NCBI GenBank assembly: GCA_003508835.1
Contig: PUFA01000034.1
Location: forward strand, 2,692,501 to 2,756,500
Direction: 5' to 3'
Origin: Eonycteris spelaea
Lineage: Eukaryota; Chordata; Mammalia; Chiroptera; Pteropodidae
Length of the DNA: 64,000 nt
Under the pieces are notes generated by a model. It was not told the origin of the DNA. It worked only from the letters and a program-made list of their open reading frames with translations, and did not search any database. Every line of letters starts with the position of its first letter. Position 1 is the first letter of the stretch. The translations under genes were made by a program, and so were the position numbers. This document shows, one piece after another, positions 1-12,659 of this stretch.

Positions 1-1587
1 ATAGTCCTTGGGATGTTTGTCAAAAACAATCAGCAGCAGTTATTTAACTCCGCAGATTTCTGAGGTGGTGACAACAGTTGGGCAAATAAGAAGCTAACCA
101 AAAAATAAAATAAAATACAATAAAATAAAAGTCAAAGTTGGAGATTAAGTTGTCATAGAGAACTTGGAAAAGACATGACATGTTCCTGGGGATGGAGACA
201 GCCGCACGCACACATAGGGCTGTGCACATGCCCAAGAATGACCAGCTAAACCCTTCAGCTCTCAGCTCTGGCCGACCTTGAAGCTCTGCCCAGGCGGGAA
301 GTGAACCCTAAGGCAGAGCGGTAAAGTGCATGTCTGGGCACTGAAGGAATGCCCCATCACAAGCACAGAGGCCCCCAGCAAGGCCTGAGAGACTATTGGT
401 TCCCAGTATACAAGAAAATCTCTGTCTATTCATTAGGTGACCACTAAGACAGCCAAGCAGAAATTTCAGTGGCTTCACATGACAAAGGTACAGGCCCTAC
501 AGAAGTAGTTCAGGAAAGCCACAGACAGCTACGAAAACAAACAGTGACAAAAACAAACTTTGGGGTGGTGGCGGAGGTTATCTGATTTTGAGTTTCCACG
601 TTATACTATCTCATATGCAACAGATGTGGGTATATCTTTACGATATAGATACATTACGCGAACAGCAATGAATGGAGCTGTAGTAGTGAAATTAATAGCA
701 AAACAGGTTTCTAGGTAAAAAGTGTTACCGAAGACAAAAAATAATAATTTAAAATGATAATAGACTCAATCCACCAAGAAGGTAACAATTATAAACATAT
801 GTGCACCTAAAAACAGAGCCACCAAATAAAGTAATAATTGGCCAAACTGTTAGGAGAAATAGACAATTCAAACATAATAGTTGAAGACTTCAATACCCAA
901 CTGTCAATCACAGAGAAAACAATTAGACAGATCAACAAGGAAACAGAAGATGAGTAATATCATCAACCAACTAGATCTAAGAGGTATCTATAGAACATAT
1001 CACCTAACAACAGCAGAGCACATATTCTTTTCAAGTGCGCATGGAACATTCTCCAAACCATAAAACAAGTTTCAATAAATCTCAAAATACTGAAATCATA
1101 CAAAGTATGTTCTTCACAAATGGAATAAAATTAGAATTTAATAATAAAAGGAAACTTAGGAAATTCACAAATATATGGAAATAAAATAACACACTTCTAA
1201 AAATAACCAGTGAGTCAAAGAAAAAATGATGAGAAATTATAAAATTTTTTTAGATGAATGAGAACAAAAACATGACCTACCAAAACTTATGGGAGGCAAC
1301 TTCTGTAGTGCTTGGAGGTAAATTTAGTTGTAAATGCCTAGATAAAAAAGTAGAAAGATCTGAACTCAATAACAGAACCTTCTAACTCAAGAAACTAGCA
1401 AAAGAAAAGCAAACGAAACTCTTGCAAGTGGAATGAAGGAAATAATAAAGACTAAAGCAAAAATAAATGAAATACAGAATAGAAAAACAGGAGAGAAAAT
1501 AAACCCAAGTCAGTTATGTGAAAATATCAAACAAAGCTGACAAACCTTTAGCTAGACTAAGAAAAAAGAAAGAAGATTCAAATTACA

Positions 1588-2357
1588 GCAGTAGCCCCTT
1601 ATTCATGGTGGATACATTCCAAGACCCCCAATGGATGCCTGAAACTGTAGATGGTACCAAATCCTACAGATATATAATGTTTCTTCCTATGTATACATAC
1701 CTATGATAAATTTTAATTTGTAAATTGGGCACAGTAAGGGATTAATGACAATAAATAATAATAAAACTGTAACAAGGTACTGTAATAAAAGTCATGTGAA
1801 TATGAGCTCTTTCTCTCTCTCAATCTCTCTCTCTCCCTTCCTCCCTTCTCTCTCAGCTAACTAGCAAAAATTTCTTTTTCCTTCTTTACCATATCATGCA
1901 TAGAAGATTTACTCTTACTGTAGATCTTAACAACCTCAGCATAAAATTCTTCTTCTTTCCTTATTAGTTGAGAACTTTCCTTTTCAGTTAAAGGAAGCAC
2001 TTTACGGCAACTCTTCGGCATATCTGAATTGCCAGCATCACTCCTCTTGTGATTTGGGGCCATTAAATAAAATAAGGGTGACTGAACACAAGCACTGTGA
2101 TACCATGGCAGTCGACCTGATAACTGAGACGGCTACTAAGTGATGAACGGGCAGGTGGCAATATATATAGTGTGGATATGCTGGAAGAAGGGATGATTCA
2201 CATCCCAGGTGGAATGGTGAGATATTTCATCCCATGACTTAGAATGGCATACAACTTAAAACTTATGGTTATTTATTCTGGAACTTTCCACATAATATTT
2301 TCAGACCATGACTGATCATGGGTAACTAAAATCACAGAAAGAGAAACCATGAATTAG
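1588..2357 (-). mobile_element. Tigger1/MER2-type DNA transposon, internally deleted
   Basis: A pogo/TcMar-Tigger element inserted in the L1. The left end (from 1588, beginning CAGTAGCCCCTTATTCATGG) and the right end (near 2357) correspond to Tigger1/MER2 termini, and a TA dinucleotide precedes the left end as expected for this superfamily. On the minus strand an ATG at 2063 opens 68 codons similar to the Tigger1 transposase N-terminus (the CENP-B-like helix-turn-helix region), starting MAPNHKRSDAGNSD. After about 68 codons the sequence jumps to the other end, so most of the transposase is deleted. A (CT)n run at about 1808-1855 lies within the element. It is non-autonomous and old, and the right boundary is uncertain by a few bases. 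Confidence 0.85.
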
Positions 2358-2930
2358 ATAACCAAGATAAAAAGAACGATTCATAAAAAGATACAAACTA
2401 CTGAAACTGATTTAAAAAATGAGAAGTTTCAACAAACTTATTACAAATAAAGAGATTCAATTAATAATCAAAAAACTTCCCACAGAGCACACAGGGCCCG
2501 ATGACTTCATTGGTAAATTTTAACCAGCATTTCAGAAGAATTAACACTAATTCTTTACAAACTCTTCCAAAACTCATTCTATGGGTTAGTATTATCCTCT
2601 AACAAAAACCAAACAAAGATTTCAAAATAAAATTACAAACCATGATCCCTTAGAAATATAGGCACAAAAATCCTCAACAGAATCCTAACATGACAAATCC
2701 AATGACATAAAAGGATTATACATCATGACCCAGTGGGATTTAACCCAGAAATACAAAGTTGGTTCAACATGTAAAAGTCAATCAATGAAATATATTATAT
2801 GGATAAAGGACAAAAATCACAAAGACAGATAAACCACTTAACAAAATCCAGCAACATTTATAAGAATAACACCTAAAAAAAAAAACAACTAGGAATAGAA
2901 GAAATTGCCTTGACCTTGATAGAAGATATC

Positions 2931-3091
2931 AAAAGGGAGGAAGGAAAGAAGGAAGGAAGGAAGGAAGGAAGGAAGAGAGAGAGAGAGAAGAAAGAGAAAG
3001 GAAGAAAGGAGGGAGTGAGGGAGGGAGGGAAGGAAGAAGGAAGGAAGGAAGGAAGGAAGGAAGGAAGGAAGGAAGGAAGGAAGGAAGGAAA
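2931..3091 (+). repeat. (GGAA)n-rich purine tract, about 161 bp
   Basis: Almost pure purine run built mostly of GGAA/GGGA units, with a GAGA block in the middle and one pyrimidine at 3016. It sits inside the L1 and replaces a short stretch of ORF2, since recognisable L1 text lies on both sides. The encoded 'proteins' in this region are repeat artefacts. Confidence 0.95.
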
Positions 3092-5991
3092 CCCCATAGC
3101 GACATTACAACTAACGTAAGACTGGTTTCCTCCTAAGATCAGGATGAAGGCAAGGTCTACTGCTGCCACTTCTATTTAACGTGGTACTGGAGGTTCTAGC
3201 CTGAGCAATTGGGTAAGAAAAAGAAAGAAATAGGCATCCGCATTGTAAATGAAAGAATAAAATAATCTCTATTTGCAGATGGCATGATTTTCTAAATATA
3301 AAAAATCCTAAGGCATTGCAAAAAGAGCTAAAAAAATGAGTTCTGCAAGGTTGCAGGATACAAGATTTATAAACAAATGTCAATTTTATTTCTATATGTT
3401 AGCAATAAACAATCTGAAAGTAAAATTAAAAAAATAATTTCATTTGCAATAGCATTGAAAAGAAAAAGATACTTAGAACAAATTTAACAAAACAAGTGTA
3501 AGCCTTGTATACTGAAAACTACAAAACATCACTGAAAGAAATTAAAGACCTAATGCAAAGGTAGCCCATGTTCTTGGGTTGGAACATTTAATATCAATAT
3601 TCCCCAAATTGATCTACAGATTCAACACAATTCCTACCAAAATCCCAGTTCCTTCCTTTTTTTCTTTGAGAAGAATTGACAAACTGATATACAAGTTAAT
3701 ATGGTAATATAATAAACCCGGGATAGTCAAAAAATTTGGGCGTAAAAAAGCAAAGTTGGAAGACTCACTCTAATTTCAAAACTTGCTACAAAGTTATAAT
3801 AATTAACACAGTGCTGTACTGGCGTAAAGACAGACATACAGATCAATAGGACAGAACAGTCTAGAAATAAACACATACTTTTATGGTCAACTGATTTTCG
3901 AAAAGGGAGCCGAGACAATTCAACGGGTAAAGAATCACCTTTTCAATAAGAGTCTTTTCCTACGGTACTGAGACAACTGTAATATCCCCATGAAAAATAA
4001 TGTTTCACCCCACATCATACCATAGACAAGAATTAACTAAAAATAGATGAAATAGCTAAAACCAGAAAACTCTAAACAGAAAACAGGTGTAAATCCTTGT
4101 GACCTTGGTCAGCCAGTGGTTCCTCAGGTGTGATGCCGAAAGCACAAGCAGCCAAAGAAAAATAGGTAAATTAGACTACACATTTAGAATCCTTTCTGCT
4201 TCAAAAAATAGCATCAAGAAAGTGAAAAGACAACCCACAAATGAAAGAAAATATTTGCAAATCACATATCTGACAAAGAATAGAAATCTAAATATATATA
4301 AACTACTCAACAGTATGAAGACAATCCAATTTTAAAATGGTCTAAAGATTTGAATAGACATTTCCCCAAAGGGCCAATAAGCACATGAAAACATGTTCAG
4401 CATCATTAGTCATTAAAGAAATACAAATCAAAACCACGAGATACAACTTCGCGCCCATAAGGATGGCGAGAATTACAAATACTGACAACGGGTACTGTTG
4501 AGGACACGAGGCCACCGGGACCCTCGCACGTTGCTGGCGGAAATGAAAACAGTGCGGCCACTCTGGAAAAGTTTGACAGTTACTCAGAAGGTTAAACAGA
4601 GATCGACTACACGGCCCAGCAATCCCACCCAAGGGAACTGAAAGCTATTTCCGCACAAAAACCTGCACCCAAGTATTCACAGCGGCATTATTTCGAACCG
4701 CCAAAAAAGTGGAAAAACCACCCAAATGTCACCACGAATGGATCAATGGATCAAATAACATGAAGAATAGCCAGACAATAGAACACAACTCACTGATAGA
4801 AAGGAATGAAGTACTGATCCATGCTACAATGTGGACGAAACTTGCAAACATTATACCAAAAAAAAAAAAAGCCAGATTAAAAAAAACCCACTTATTATAT
4901 AAAATCCATTTAGATGGAAGGTCCAGAATAGGGGAATCCATAGAGACACAAAGTGGATTAGTGTTGCTAAGAGCCAGGAGGGAGAGGTATGGGATTCTTT
5001 CAGAGTGAGGAAATGCTCTGCGATCAGTGGTGATGGTCGCACAAGTTTGAGAAATACAGGAAACTACTGTCTGAGTCACTTTAAAAAGATGAATTTTACA
5101 GGATTTGAATATCTCAAAGTAAGAAACAGTGAAAAGCCTTGGCCACCCTGGCATTTAGCTTCCCTTTACCCCAACACTTTACTCCAAGCCTTAGGCAATT
5201 CACGTTTCCACAAGGCTATAAAATTATTTCTGGGTATAAATTCAAATACTGTCTTCTTAGCCGATAGGCCTCTTCCCACCTGTTCAGATAAAATCTACTG
5301 ATCTTCTGTTGGTCGACATAAATTCTATGAGTGGATCTGACAAACCACTCAAGTACTTACAATTAAGGATATCCAGCCATGTGTCCACGTTAGGACCCAT
5401 TCATCTTTGTTACTACCTATGAGTTTCTTGTAATTTCATAAACAGTGAGGTGGGATTTACACGAAGTAAATAATATTGCCAGTAGTTTCAAATGACCACG
5501 ACAGCGTCCCCATTTAATGTAGACGATTCAATCTCGCTTCCCTCCAGGTAAGGAAAGAAGGGGTTCCGTTGGCGATGAAACAGCTGAGATTTAAAGTTCT
5601 CAAATTTCTTATGTCGCTCACAATAAATGTGGCAGATAGTCACCTATGGGATATCGTTTTCTCAAATCCAAGAATGAGATTGCTCTGAATGACCCAGAAA
5701 GGACACCTCAGACACCGAGTTACACGCCACTAGAGCTAGAATGTTTTGAAATATTTGGTTTAGCAATTTCCAAGTGCATCTAAAGAACACTACTTGAGAT
5801 GACCCATGAGATGACCCATGGAAAAAAAAGTTCTAAAAAATCTATTAACCCCCCGTTTTCCAAAAATACTTGGCCACGGACCCCTTTTCCTCCATAACAC
5901 CTATTAAAATCCCAAAGAACCTGTGACCTACCAACATCTTTTGGAAAATCCTAACCTGGTCAACTAATCTATTTTACAAAAGATGAAACTG

Positions 5992-6012
5992 CTCTCTCTC
6001 TCTCTCTCTCTC
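5992..6012 (+). repeat. (CT)n microsatellite
   Basis: About ten CT units in otherwise unassigned intron. Confidence 0.9.
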
Positions 6013-7011
6013 CTCTGTCTCCCCAATTTAACTGACTTGCCCATGGTTACCCAGCTAGTCCCTGGGGGAGAGGGGGACTTCCAGTGCTCCTGTGCTGCCA
6101 CAAGCCCTTACCAGAAGGACCTCTTCTAAATAGCATTTTAATCGTACTGGACTTCCTGATGAACAGCAAGATTATTAGCCATTTAATGTTAGTTGGTTTG
6201 AAAGCTTTCCCACAAAAGGGCTGACCTGAGAGAGGTTAGTATTATATGTCTCTCCTTTCAAGTTGCTATTTCAAGGTTGGTTTACCTGGAGTGAGAGGAG
6301 ATTCTGTCTATCTGAGCAGTTCCATCTCGAGGATATTTCAATATTTCTTACCACAGCACCCTTTCTGTGCTCGTTATTTTTAGCTCATTGTTTTTATTTT
6401 GGCAGCTGAGAAACTGCAGTTTGTAATTTACCTCCAGCTTCATATTTCTTCTTAAAAGTGAATACAATGTCTGTTTATAATAATAAAATCACTAGTTGCA
6501 GAACGACATTAAATGGAAAAAAAAAAGAAGAAGAAGAAGAAAGCAGTTGGAAAATTTAGAGCAAGCAATTTTAAGTGCCAAGTTTCACATTTGTAATGGT
6601 CCGGTGGAGGTCACTGGGCTTCCTTTTTATTGAGAGAAGAGTAGAGAAATAGATATCCATGAGCTCGCCCTTGAAAAACTATAGAAAGCACCTCTACTTC
6701 GACACAGCTCAGAGTTTTACTGAAAAGTGACGCTCCCCAAACTTCCACAACATTACTAACTATAGGAAAAATATAAAAATCAGTTTAGCATGGTATTTTC
6801 CCCCTCCAATATTTAGGTTTTCATTTTCCACTTTAATTGAACGTTTAAGCTTTGGTTTCCTATTCCAGTTTAGCAACAAAGGAAACAAAACAATAGGAAT
6901 GAAATTAGAAATAATTGGAGCCAGTCTCAGCAAACCTGGGGTTTCTAGGGCTGCTGGTGCAACCCTCTTTAAGCGATTTCCCTGGATCTTTTCTTGCAGT
7001 GTTGGTGTTGC

Positions 7012-7035
7012 TTTTTTCTTTTTCTTTTTTTTTCT

Positions 7036-7065
<30 letters not shown>
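7012..7065 (+). repeat. T-rich tract
   Basis: A T run with a few C interruptions, about 54 bp, followed by ACCTCAG. It could be the A tail of an old minus-strand retroposon, but I found no matching target duplication and did not recognise the sequence to its right. Confidence 0.85.
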
Positions 7066-7066
<1 letters not shown>

Positions 7067-9638
7067 CCTCAGATGCCCTGCGAAAGAGAGCCGCAGGTCG
7101 AGGCCGCGCAAGCAGGATTCTCCAGAGACTGGAGCCGAAGGGCCAGCAAAATGGTGCTTCCAGTCGGAAGGGCCAGATCGCCCCTAGGAGTTCACACCAG
7201 CCTTACTTCTTGAAAATTGCTAACCAACCATTTTTCTTTTCAAAATAAACACTATTTCTCTCAACTTCAGTTTGCAAAATATTACCCCAATTCCATTGGA
7301 CTAAAAAACTGGAATTTTACTGACATAATTGGATTATGAGGTTTAAAGATTGATGGAACTTTTCTGTTCCAAATATAATTGTTCAAATACCAAACCTAAA
7401 CGGGTACGTCGAAGTCCTTACGTAGCTGGAGCCAGAGCAGCGCTGCCGGCCTCGCCGCAGGGTGGCCCCGCGCAGGGGTCGGGCAGCTGTCGGCACCGTG
7501 GGGGTCACCGGCCCTGTTACAGAAGGACCCGGGCGTCCTGGGGAACACGCCACCCTTCTTGCAGCCACAGCTTAGCACGAGAATGAAGACTTCTTCAGTC
7601 ACTCTGGTTCCCTCTGTGCCTGCTCATTTCTCAGATCTCGGCTCCAGCACCGATGACCTTGGCAGTCTGTCACACAGATATTACAGCACTTGCCATACTC
7701 TGCGGTAATTTAACTGAGTATAAATCTGTCTCCCTGAGAAACAGCACAGACCTGAAGAACAGAGGCTGGGCCTCGCTGGTCTTCGTATTTCCAGGGACTA
7801 ACTCAGGACTTTGCATATATTAGACATACACGTACATGTCACGTATACACATTTATGAGTAATATGTGTAAATAAATGTACATAGGAGAGAAGAAGGGAA
7901 CAAAAGAGAAAAGCATAGAAGGTTTTCGTTAGGAATGACAGACTACGTACTCATTTATTCACGGGACGTGTGTTGGAGCGTGCGCTGGGACTCGTTCCTG
8001 ATTCTTGTGACATTCCCGGGAAAAGTAATATAGATAAACCTCTGAGAAGGCACTGGAGCTCCGAGCAGAAGAGGTCACAGCGGTACCAAGTCCTGCTCTC
8101 CTCCATCGTAAGTCCGGAGCGACTACTGCTTGATGCACGTGCTTCGTGCTCTTCTGCCCCAAGACTGACAGTTCCACAAGAACAGAGACCACATCCATTC
8201 CCAGTCATTGCTGAATACCCCCTGCCACGATGGCGTTCAGTGAATGTCAGTTGAAAAACTGAGTCAATCCATTGTAAGGCCAGTCAAAGAGAAGGGAAAG
8301 GTAATTGGATCCAAGCACTTGCGCGCACTATGGACTTTTCTTCATGTTTATTTTTTTTATTGTGAAAAAGAACTGAACCGTGACTACACAACCACGTGAA
8401 CCTCGCCAGCTGTGCAGCTCAGGTGCTAAGTGGGGTGTACGGACGGGAGAGGCAGCACCCCGGCACGCCCATCGGGTCCCGCCCTCTCAGCCGTCAGTGG
8501 GTATCTACCCACGTCTAGTCCATGAATTTATGGAGATTATCCAGTTTTAGCTCAACTAATCCTTATGAAATAGAGAAGTGGCTAAAAAAGATGACTGTAG
8601 GATCCACGAGCTGAAGATAACACCAAACTAATAATACTAATACCACCAACAGCAGAAAAATGGCGAAGTTGACATACCTTCTGCTCCTAATATGAATTCA
8701 TCATCAGCCACTTAGACAAAAATAAACATACTTGGTCTGTCTCTTCAAGGTACAAGTGACGTTTTAACAATGAGGAAAAAAAGTTATTGTTTTTTGAAAA
8801 CAAAATAAAACAAGAACCTCATTTTGAAGATAAATTTTTTTAGATAAATGTTTTGAAATATTTCTATCGTTATACATTTTGGGGGCCTAAAATGATCTAA
8901 GTGTATAAACTACAAAACTACTTGTATATGTAAACATCCTAATAGAATTTTCTAACTAGTTTTCAAAGATGCCAAATGAAGAATAATCAATGATATGAAC
9001 CTATTTTTTAAAAAATCTAAAAAGGGAGCACCTTTCAATTAGTCCACAAGAACTGACATCATGAAAGATAAGAAATTAACTGGATTGCAAAATGAATCTG
9101 AATATAATCCGTGAACAGGATTGAAAAATAAATATTATGATTTAGTAAATTCAGCTTACTTCCTCCCAAGATACAAGGTATCTTTTTCAGTTATGATAAC
9201 TATTAAAAAGCAAAACTAGATACCAAATTACAGAACTTATCATCAGACCTTTATATTTCCATATCATAAGTTACCAAAGCAAAATTTAAAGAAAGAAAGA
9301 CTATTCAATCACATTACTTTCACCAAAAGTAAAATTATTAATAGGAAGTTTTCGATACCTTTTAAGTAAAATAAAAATATTTAAAAATTTATTTCATTCC
9401 CATTTTTCCACATTTATGGAAAATTACATTGTATATAATGAATCAGTAAAGTAATAAGCATGCTTGTAATTTTAATATAAAGACACATAATTGGGAATGC
9501 ATGTTCAACAAGGTTTAGAGATTACTACTTCAGGGTATCACGAAGCAGCTGAAAGATTTTAAGCCAAAGGAGTGAAAAAAATCAGATTTAAACTTCAGAA
9601 ACATAATCTTAGAGATAACAGGCAGGGAGAAAGTGTTT

Positions 9639-9654
9639 GGGGGTGGGGTGGGGG

Positions 9655-9719
<65 letters not shown>

Positions 9720-9727
9720 GTGTGTGT
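9639..9727 (+). repeat. G-quadruplex motif plus (GT)n/(GC)n microsatellite
   Basis: Four G runs separated by T, T and AA (9639-9659) fit the canonical G-quadruplex pattern on the plus strand. They run straight into about 26 GT units (9659-9710), then GCGCGCGCGG and TGTGTGT. The result is about 61 bp of uninterrupted alternating purine-pyrimidine. Confidence 0.95.
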
Positions 9728-10149
9728 TAATCCCTACTATTATGCTAACAGCAGAGAGCATCCCACAAGCTCCTTGTATCTCTGGATTCTTTCCTCCAAC
9801 ACACAGGTACGCTTTAACAGAGGCCTTCTGCAGAGCAAGGCCTCCTATTCTGTGGTCTAACCCAGAAGGCAATGGGAGCCAAAGGAAAGGGCAAGGCGGA
9901 GCCACGAGTGGAAAACTGAGAGCAATACCGGGCTCTGTGACTGTTGAGATGACTTATTATTAATCTGTGGGCTAAGAGCTAAGATGAGCAATGACTGGGT
10001 GCCTCTCTCTTCTGATAGTCCCACTCATAATTTTTAAAAGTTATAAAAGCTTATTTTAAAAATAATTTGAATAACAGAGCAATTTATAAAATGAAAAATA
10101 AAATATTGCCTCCCTACCTCCTACTAATCCACTGAGTCCACACATGGTA

Positions 10150-10560
10150 ATCACCATCAATTACTATAAAAACGGGGCTAAATTTCCTTCCAGTCTTTTT
10201 TCTATGCATATATACTTGTTTGTGTACATATAAATGTGTGTGTCTATACATTTGTATAGTTTTTATATTATTTGACTTTATATAAAAAATAGGGTCGAAT
10301 CCATATTGTTCTCAACCTGGTTTCTTTTACTTTGCAATATATAATGGCCTTTGTCTCAAGCCAGTCCACACAACACTAGCTCCTTTTTGGTGGCTGTCGG
10401 GACTTCAAATCTCCTATCTTATTAATATGACATAGGCTACTGAACCATTCCTTTGTTGATGGACATTAGCAGTGTCACTGTTACAATGAAGCAGTAATGA
10501 ATGAACAGTCGTTCACATACATCCTTGTGCACTGCTCTGAGCAGGATGGATTCTCAGAAG
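10150..10560. repeat. Possible ancient interspersed repeat
   Basis: The general wording of this stretch resembles a common mammalian repeat: a short pulse of a pseudo-genic block followed by a segment about small numbers of T-rich words near 10440-10530. I cannot name the family, and orientation is not clear. Confidence 0.3.
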
Positions 10561-11512
10561 CAGAGTCTTCCGAGAAGGGAGAAAGGGGAGGTACTGCTGG
10601 AATGGTGACAGCTCCCGCAGAACGGCCATGCTGACACACTTCAAGCAATAAAGTTCAGCCATTCATTCTGACCTTCTCTCATCAAAATTTTTAAGAGATG
10701 CCTAGATTTAGGAAAACAAGTCCCAGGAAACAAGTTCCTCAATGTTCACATGAGAACAACGAAGGTTCTGAGAGAGTGAGGTTCTGGGCCCAACACCTCG
10801 AAGCCCCTGACAGTATGCGTGGTGCTTATATGGACGGCAGGGTGGCGGCTTGAGTTGACTGACTTCAAATAGGATGTGTTTTCTAACACCTGGGCGGGGG
10901 ACGAACTGCCATCTCCATCTCCTCGCCTACCCTCAGCGAGAAAAGGACAAAAAGGCGGGAAATTCCTAAAAGGTACAATAGCCAGAGGGAGCAGAGGAGG
11001 AGGATTCTCAAGCTAGGAGGAGTAGGGGCTCCAAGACCCGAAGGTATCAGAAGTTCAGCTGCACGGAGTGAGCGAGAGCGGTGGAAAAGTCTCTGACACG
11101 AGATGACCTTAGCGAGAAACCTTCCACAGCCTCAGTGGGTTGCAGGAAAAGTTTCTTGGTTCTAAATATCTCCGTGTGGCATCCAAAATGAATGCCAGCA
11201 CCGAAACCAGATTCTGAAGAGAAGTATCAGAAAAGAACTAACATCCCGCAATGAAGAAACATCTTCAAAGAAGATGTTGTTATAAAAATACCACAAAAGT
11301 ACTTTCCAACAAATTCCAGACCTAAAAGTAAAGCTTTAAAATGAAGCTCCAAGCACAGAAGTCTTGAATCCTTTGCTCTGTGCCTGAAGAGGCCCATTTA
11401 GAGGAAGGCACTTCTACCCAGATAACACTGTCTTTATTCGACTGGGCCTGTGGGGCAGGACGGCGGGAAAAGAAGGGGACAGTGGACCTTTGGGAATGAG
11501 GATGGCCTGGAG

Positions 11513-11836
11513 CATGGGTCAGCACCCTTTTTCTATGTCGGGTCAGAGAGCGAATTTCTCAGGCTCTGCAGGACACATGGTCTCTGCTGTAACGACTCCG
11601 CTCCGCTGCTGTAGTGCAGAAAACACAGCCACAGACAACGTACAACTGCACAAGCATGGCTGTGTTCCAGCGCAACCTTCTGGATGCTTGAATTTGAACT
11701 TCACATAATTTTCATGAACGATTATTTTGGTTTTGAGTTTTCCCAACCATTTAAAAATATTAAACCATTCTAAGCTCGTGGGCTAAACAGGCAGTGGGCC
11801 GGACTGAGCCGGCTGGCCATAATTTGCTGACCTCTG
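11513..11836 (-). mobile_element. hAT-Charlie-type non-autonomous DNA transposon
   Basis: The ends form an imperfect inverted repeat: CATGGGTCAGCA at 11513 and TGCTGACCTCTG at the right end. The internal text matches the widespread mammalian family that begins GGGTCAGCAAAC and carries a G+C-rich centre. The flanking 8-mers GCCTGGAG and GCACAGAG agree at five of eight positions, a possible decayed target duplication. The element sits only about 145 bp downstream of the DIS3L2 exon 9 donor in genomic terms. Confidence 0.7.
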
Positions 11837-11981
11837 GCACAGAGCACTTAATTCTCAATTGAACCAAACTTGAATGTCATGGAAGGATGGCAACATCGGA
11901 GCCTGGCTCCCAGGAAAGCTAAGTGAGAAGGCAGAAACGTGGAAAGAAACATGTGGTTTTTAAAGAGTTTCAGATATTTAC

Positions 11982-12155
11982 CTTAAATCTCTTCTCTTGC
12001 TTAATTCCTCCGGTGGTATTGTCCAGGGCAAGCCTTGTGGGAGACACTCCAGAATTTCTGCAGAGAAATCGGAGAAATCCACACCATACTCCATGAGTAT
12101 TCCTTCCGTTTCGGGCTCGATTTCACCGGCCTGCCCCAGGCTCTTAGCCAGATGC
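11982..12155 (-). CDS. DIS3L2: DIS3L2 coding exon (human exon 9 equivalent)
   Basis: 174-nt internal exon. The acceptor is a good pyrimidine tract ending CCACAG before 12155; the donor is AAG|GTAAAT at 11982/11981. The exon supplies the last base of a Gly codon, 57 full codons and two bases of an Arg codon, and has no stop. It reads [20 protein letters not shown], then an acidic stretch rich in Asp, Phe and Ser, then [12 protein letters not shown]. This is very close to human DIS3L2, where the first residue is Gln rather than His. In RNase II family terms it joins the second cold-shock region to the RNB nuclease domain; the RxDLR motif at its end is the usual lead-in to the catalytic acidic residues, which are encoded by the next exon outside the window. 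It begins and ends in the same phase, so skipping it keeps the frame. Its loss causes Perlman syndrome in humans. Confidence 0.97.
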
Positions 12156-12659
12156 CTGTGGACAGGGCAGAGAGGAACGACCTCGTCAGTGAATACATAG
12201 AAGATCGGTACCACTTCCTCTCTAAAACTGAGGGCAGCAGGAAGGTCTTCAAACCCTCCCGCCCTTGCCCCAGCAGGCGCATCGTCACGAGTGAATGGGG
12301 GGCTGAACGAATGACAATGATTCTCTCATATCAAGAGTATCAATGACTATGGTGTAATTTGACGTTTCTTCAGGAATTCTGACCTGGGGGGCGGAGCCAG
12401 ACTGCTTTCCTTAGGATTCCTGCAATCGTTTTCCAAAGGAAGTCAAATTCATATCGTTCAAGCTTTTGTCAACTCTTTCTCTTGCAAACACCTTTAGAGA
12501 CAATTCTGATCAACCCAGTTTGCGGCCAAATCATCAGTTTCATCGTGCCTATACCTTAAGTCACGCTCACTAGATTAGATTTGATGTTTATATGTATTTC
12601 AAACTTAAAGGTGACAGACTAAATGCTCCCCTCTGGACAGGGAAGACAAGGTGTTCACT

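Larger units (their letters stand above)
690..5122 (+). mobile_element. Old L1 LINE, ORF2 to 3' end, 5'-truncated, with nested insertion
   Basis: The plus strand follows L1 ORF2 and 3'UTR in order. Landmarks are an endonuclease-region segment near 760-1080, reverse-transcriptase-region text near 2460-2530 and 3120-3320, the ORF2 C-terminal part near 4350-4680, and a 3'UTR ending near 5122. All frames are broken by stops and frameshifts, so it is inert. It is interrupted by a Tigger element at 1588-2357, after which the L1 text resumes, and by an expanded purine tract at 2931-3091 that replaces a short part of the L1. It lies antisense to DIS3L2. The exact subfamily is not assigned, and the 5' limit is approximate. 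Confidence 0.85.
1..11981 (-). other. DIS3L2: DIS3L2 intron 9 (partial; 3' part outside window)
   Basis: Intronic sequence downstream of exon 9 in transcript sense; its donor GTAAAT lies immediately left of 11982. Contents by position: 1-690, nothing recognised; 690-5122, an L1 with a nested Tigger element; 5123-7011, AT-rich and unassigned apart from short CT and GAA runs; 7012-7065, a T tract; 7066-9638, unassigned, with GC-richer patches near 7430-7560 and 8400-8500; 9639-9727, a G-quadruplex motif plus (GT)n; 9728-11512, mostly unassigned, with an old-repeat-like stretch near 10150-10560; 11513-11836, a hAT element. No coding exon was recognised in it on either strand. Confidence 0.85.

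Noticed and set aside
2873..3169. Open frames rich in Phe-Leu-Pro-Ser or Lys-Glu-Gly-Arg
   Set aside because: Translation of the purine tract inside a dead L1.
7012..7250. T tract followed by ACCTCAG, looking like a strong 3' splice site and exon on the plus strand
   Set aside because: It is antisense to DIS3L2, no donor or protein similarity follows, and a T tract of this kind is common at retroposon ends.
12035..12346. 103-codon plus-strand open frame across exon 9
   Set aside because: It is the antisense shadow of the conserved DIS3L2 exon; codon-level similarity is explained by the minus strand.
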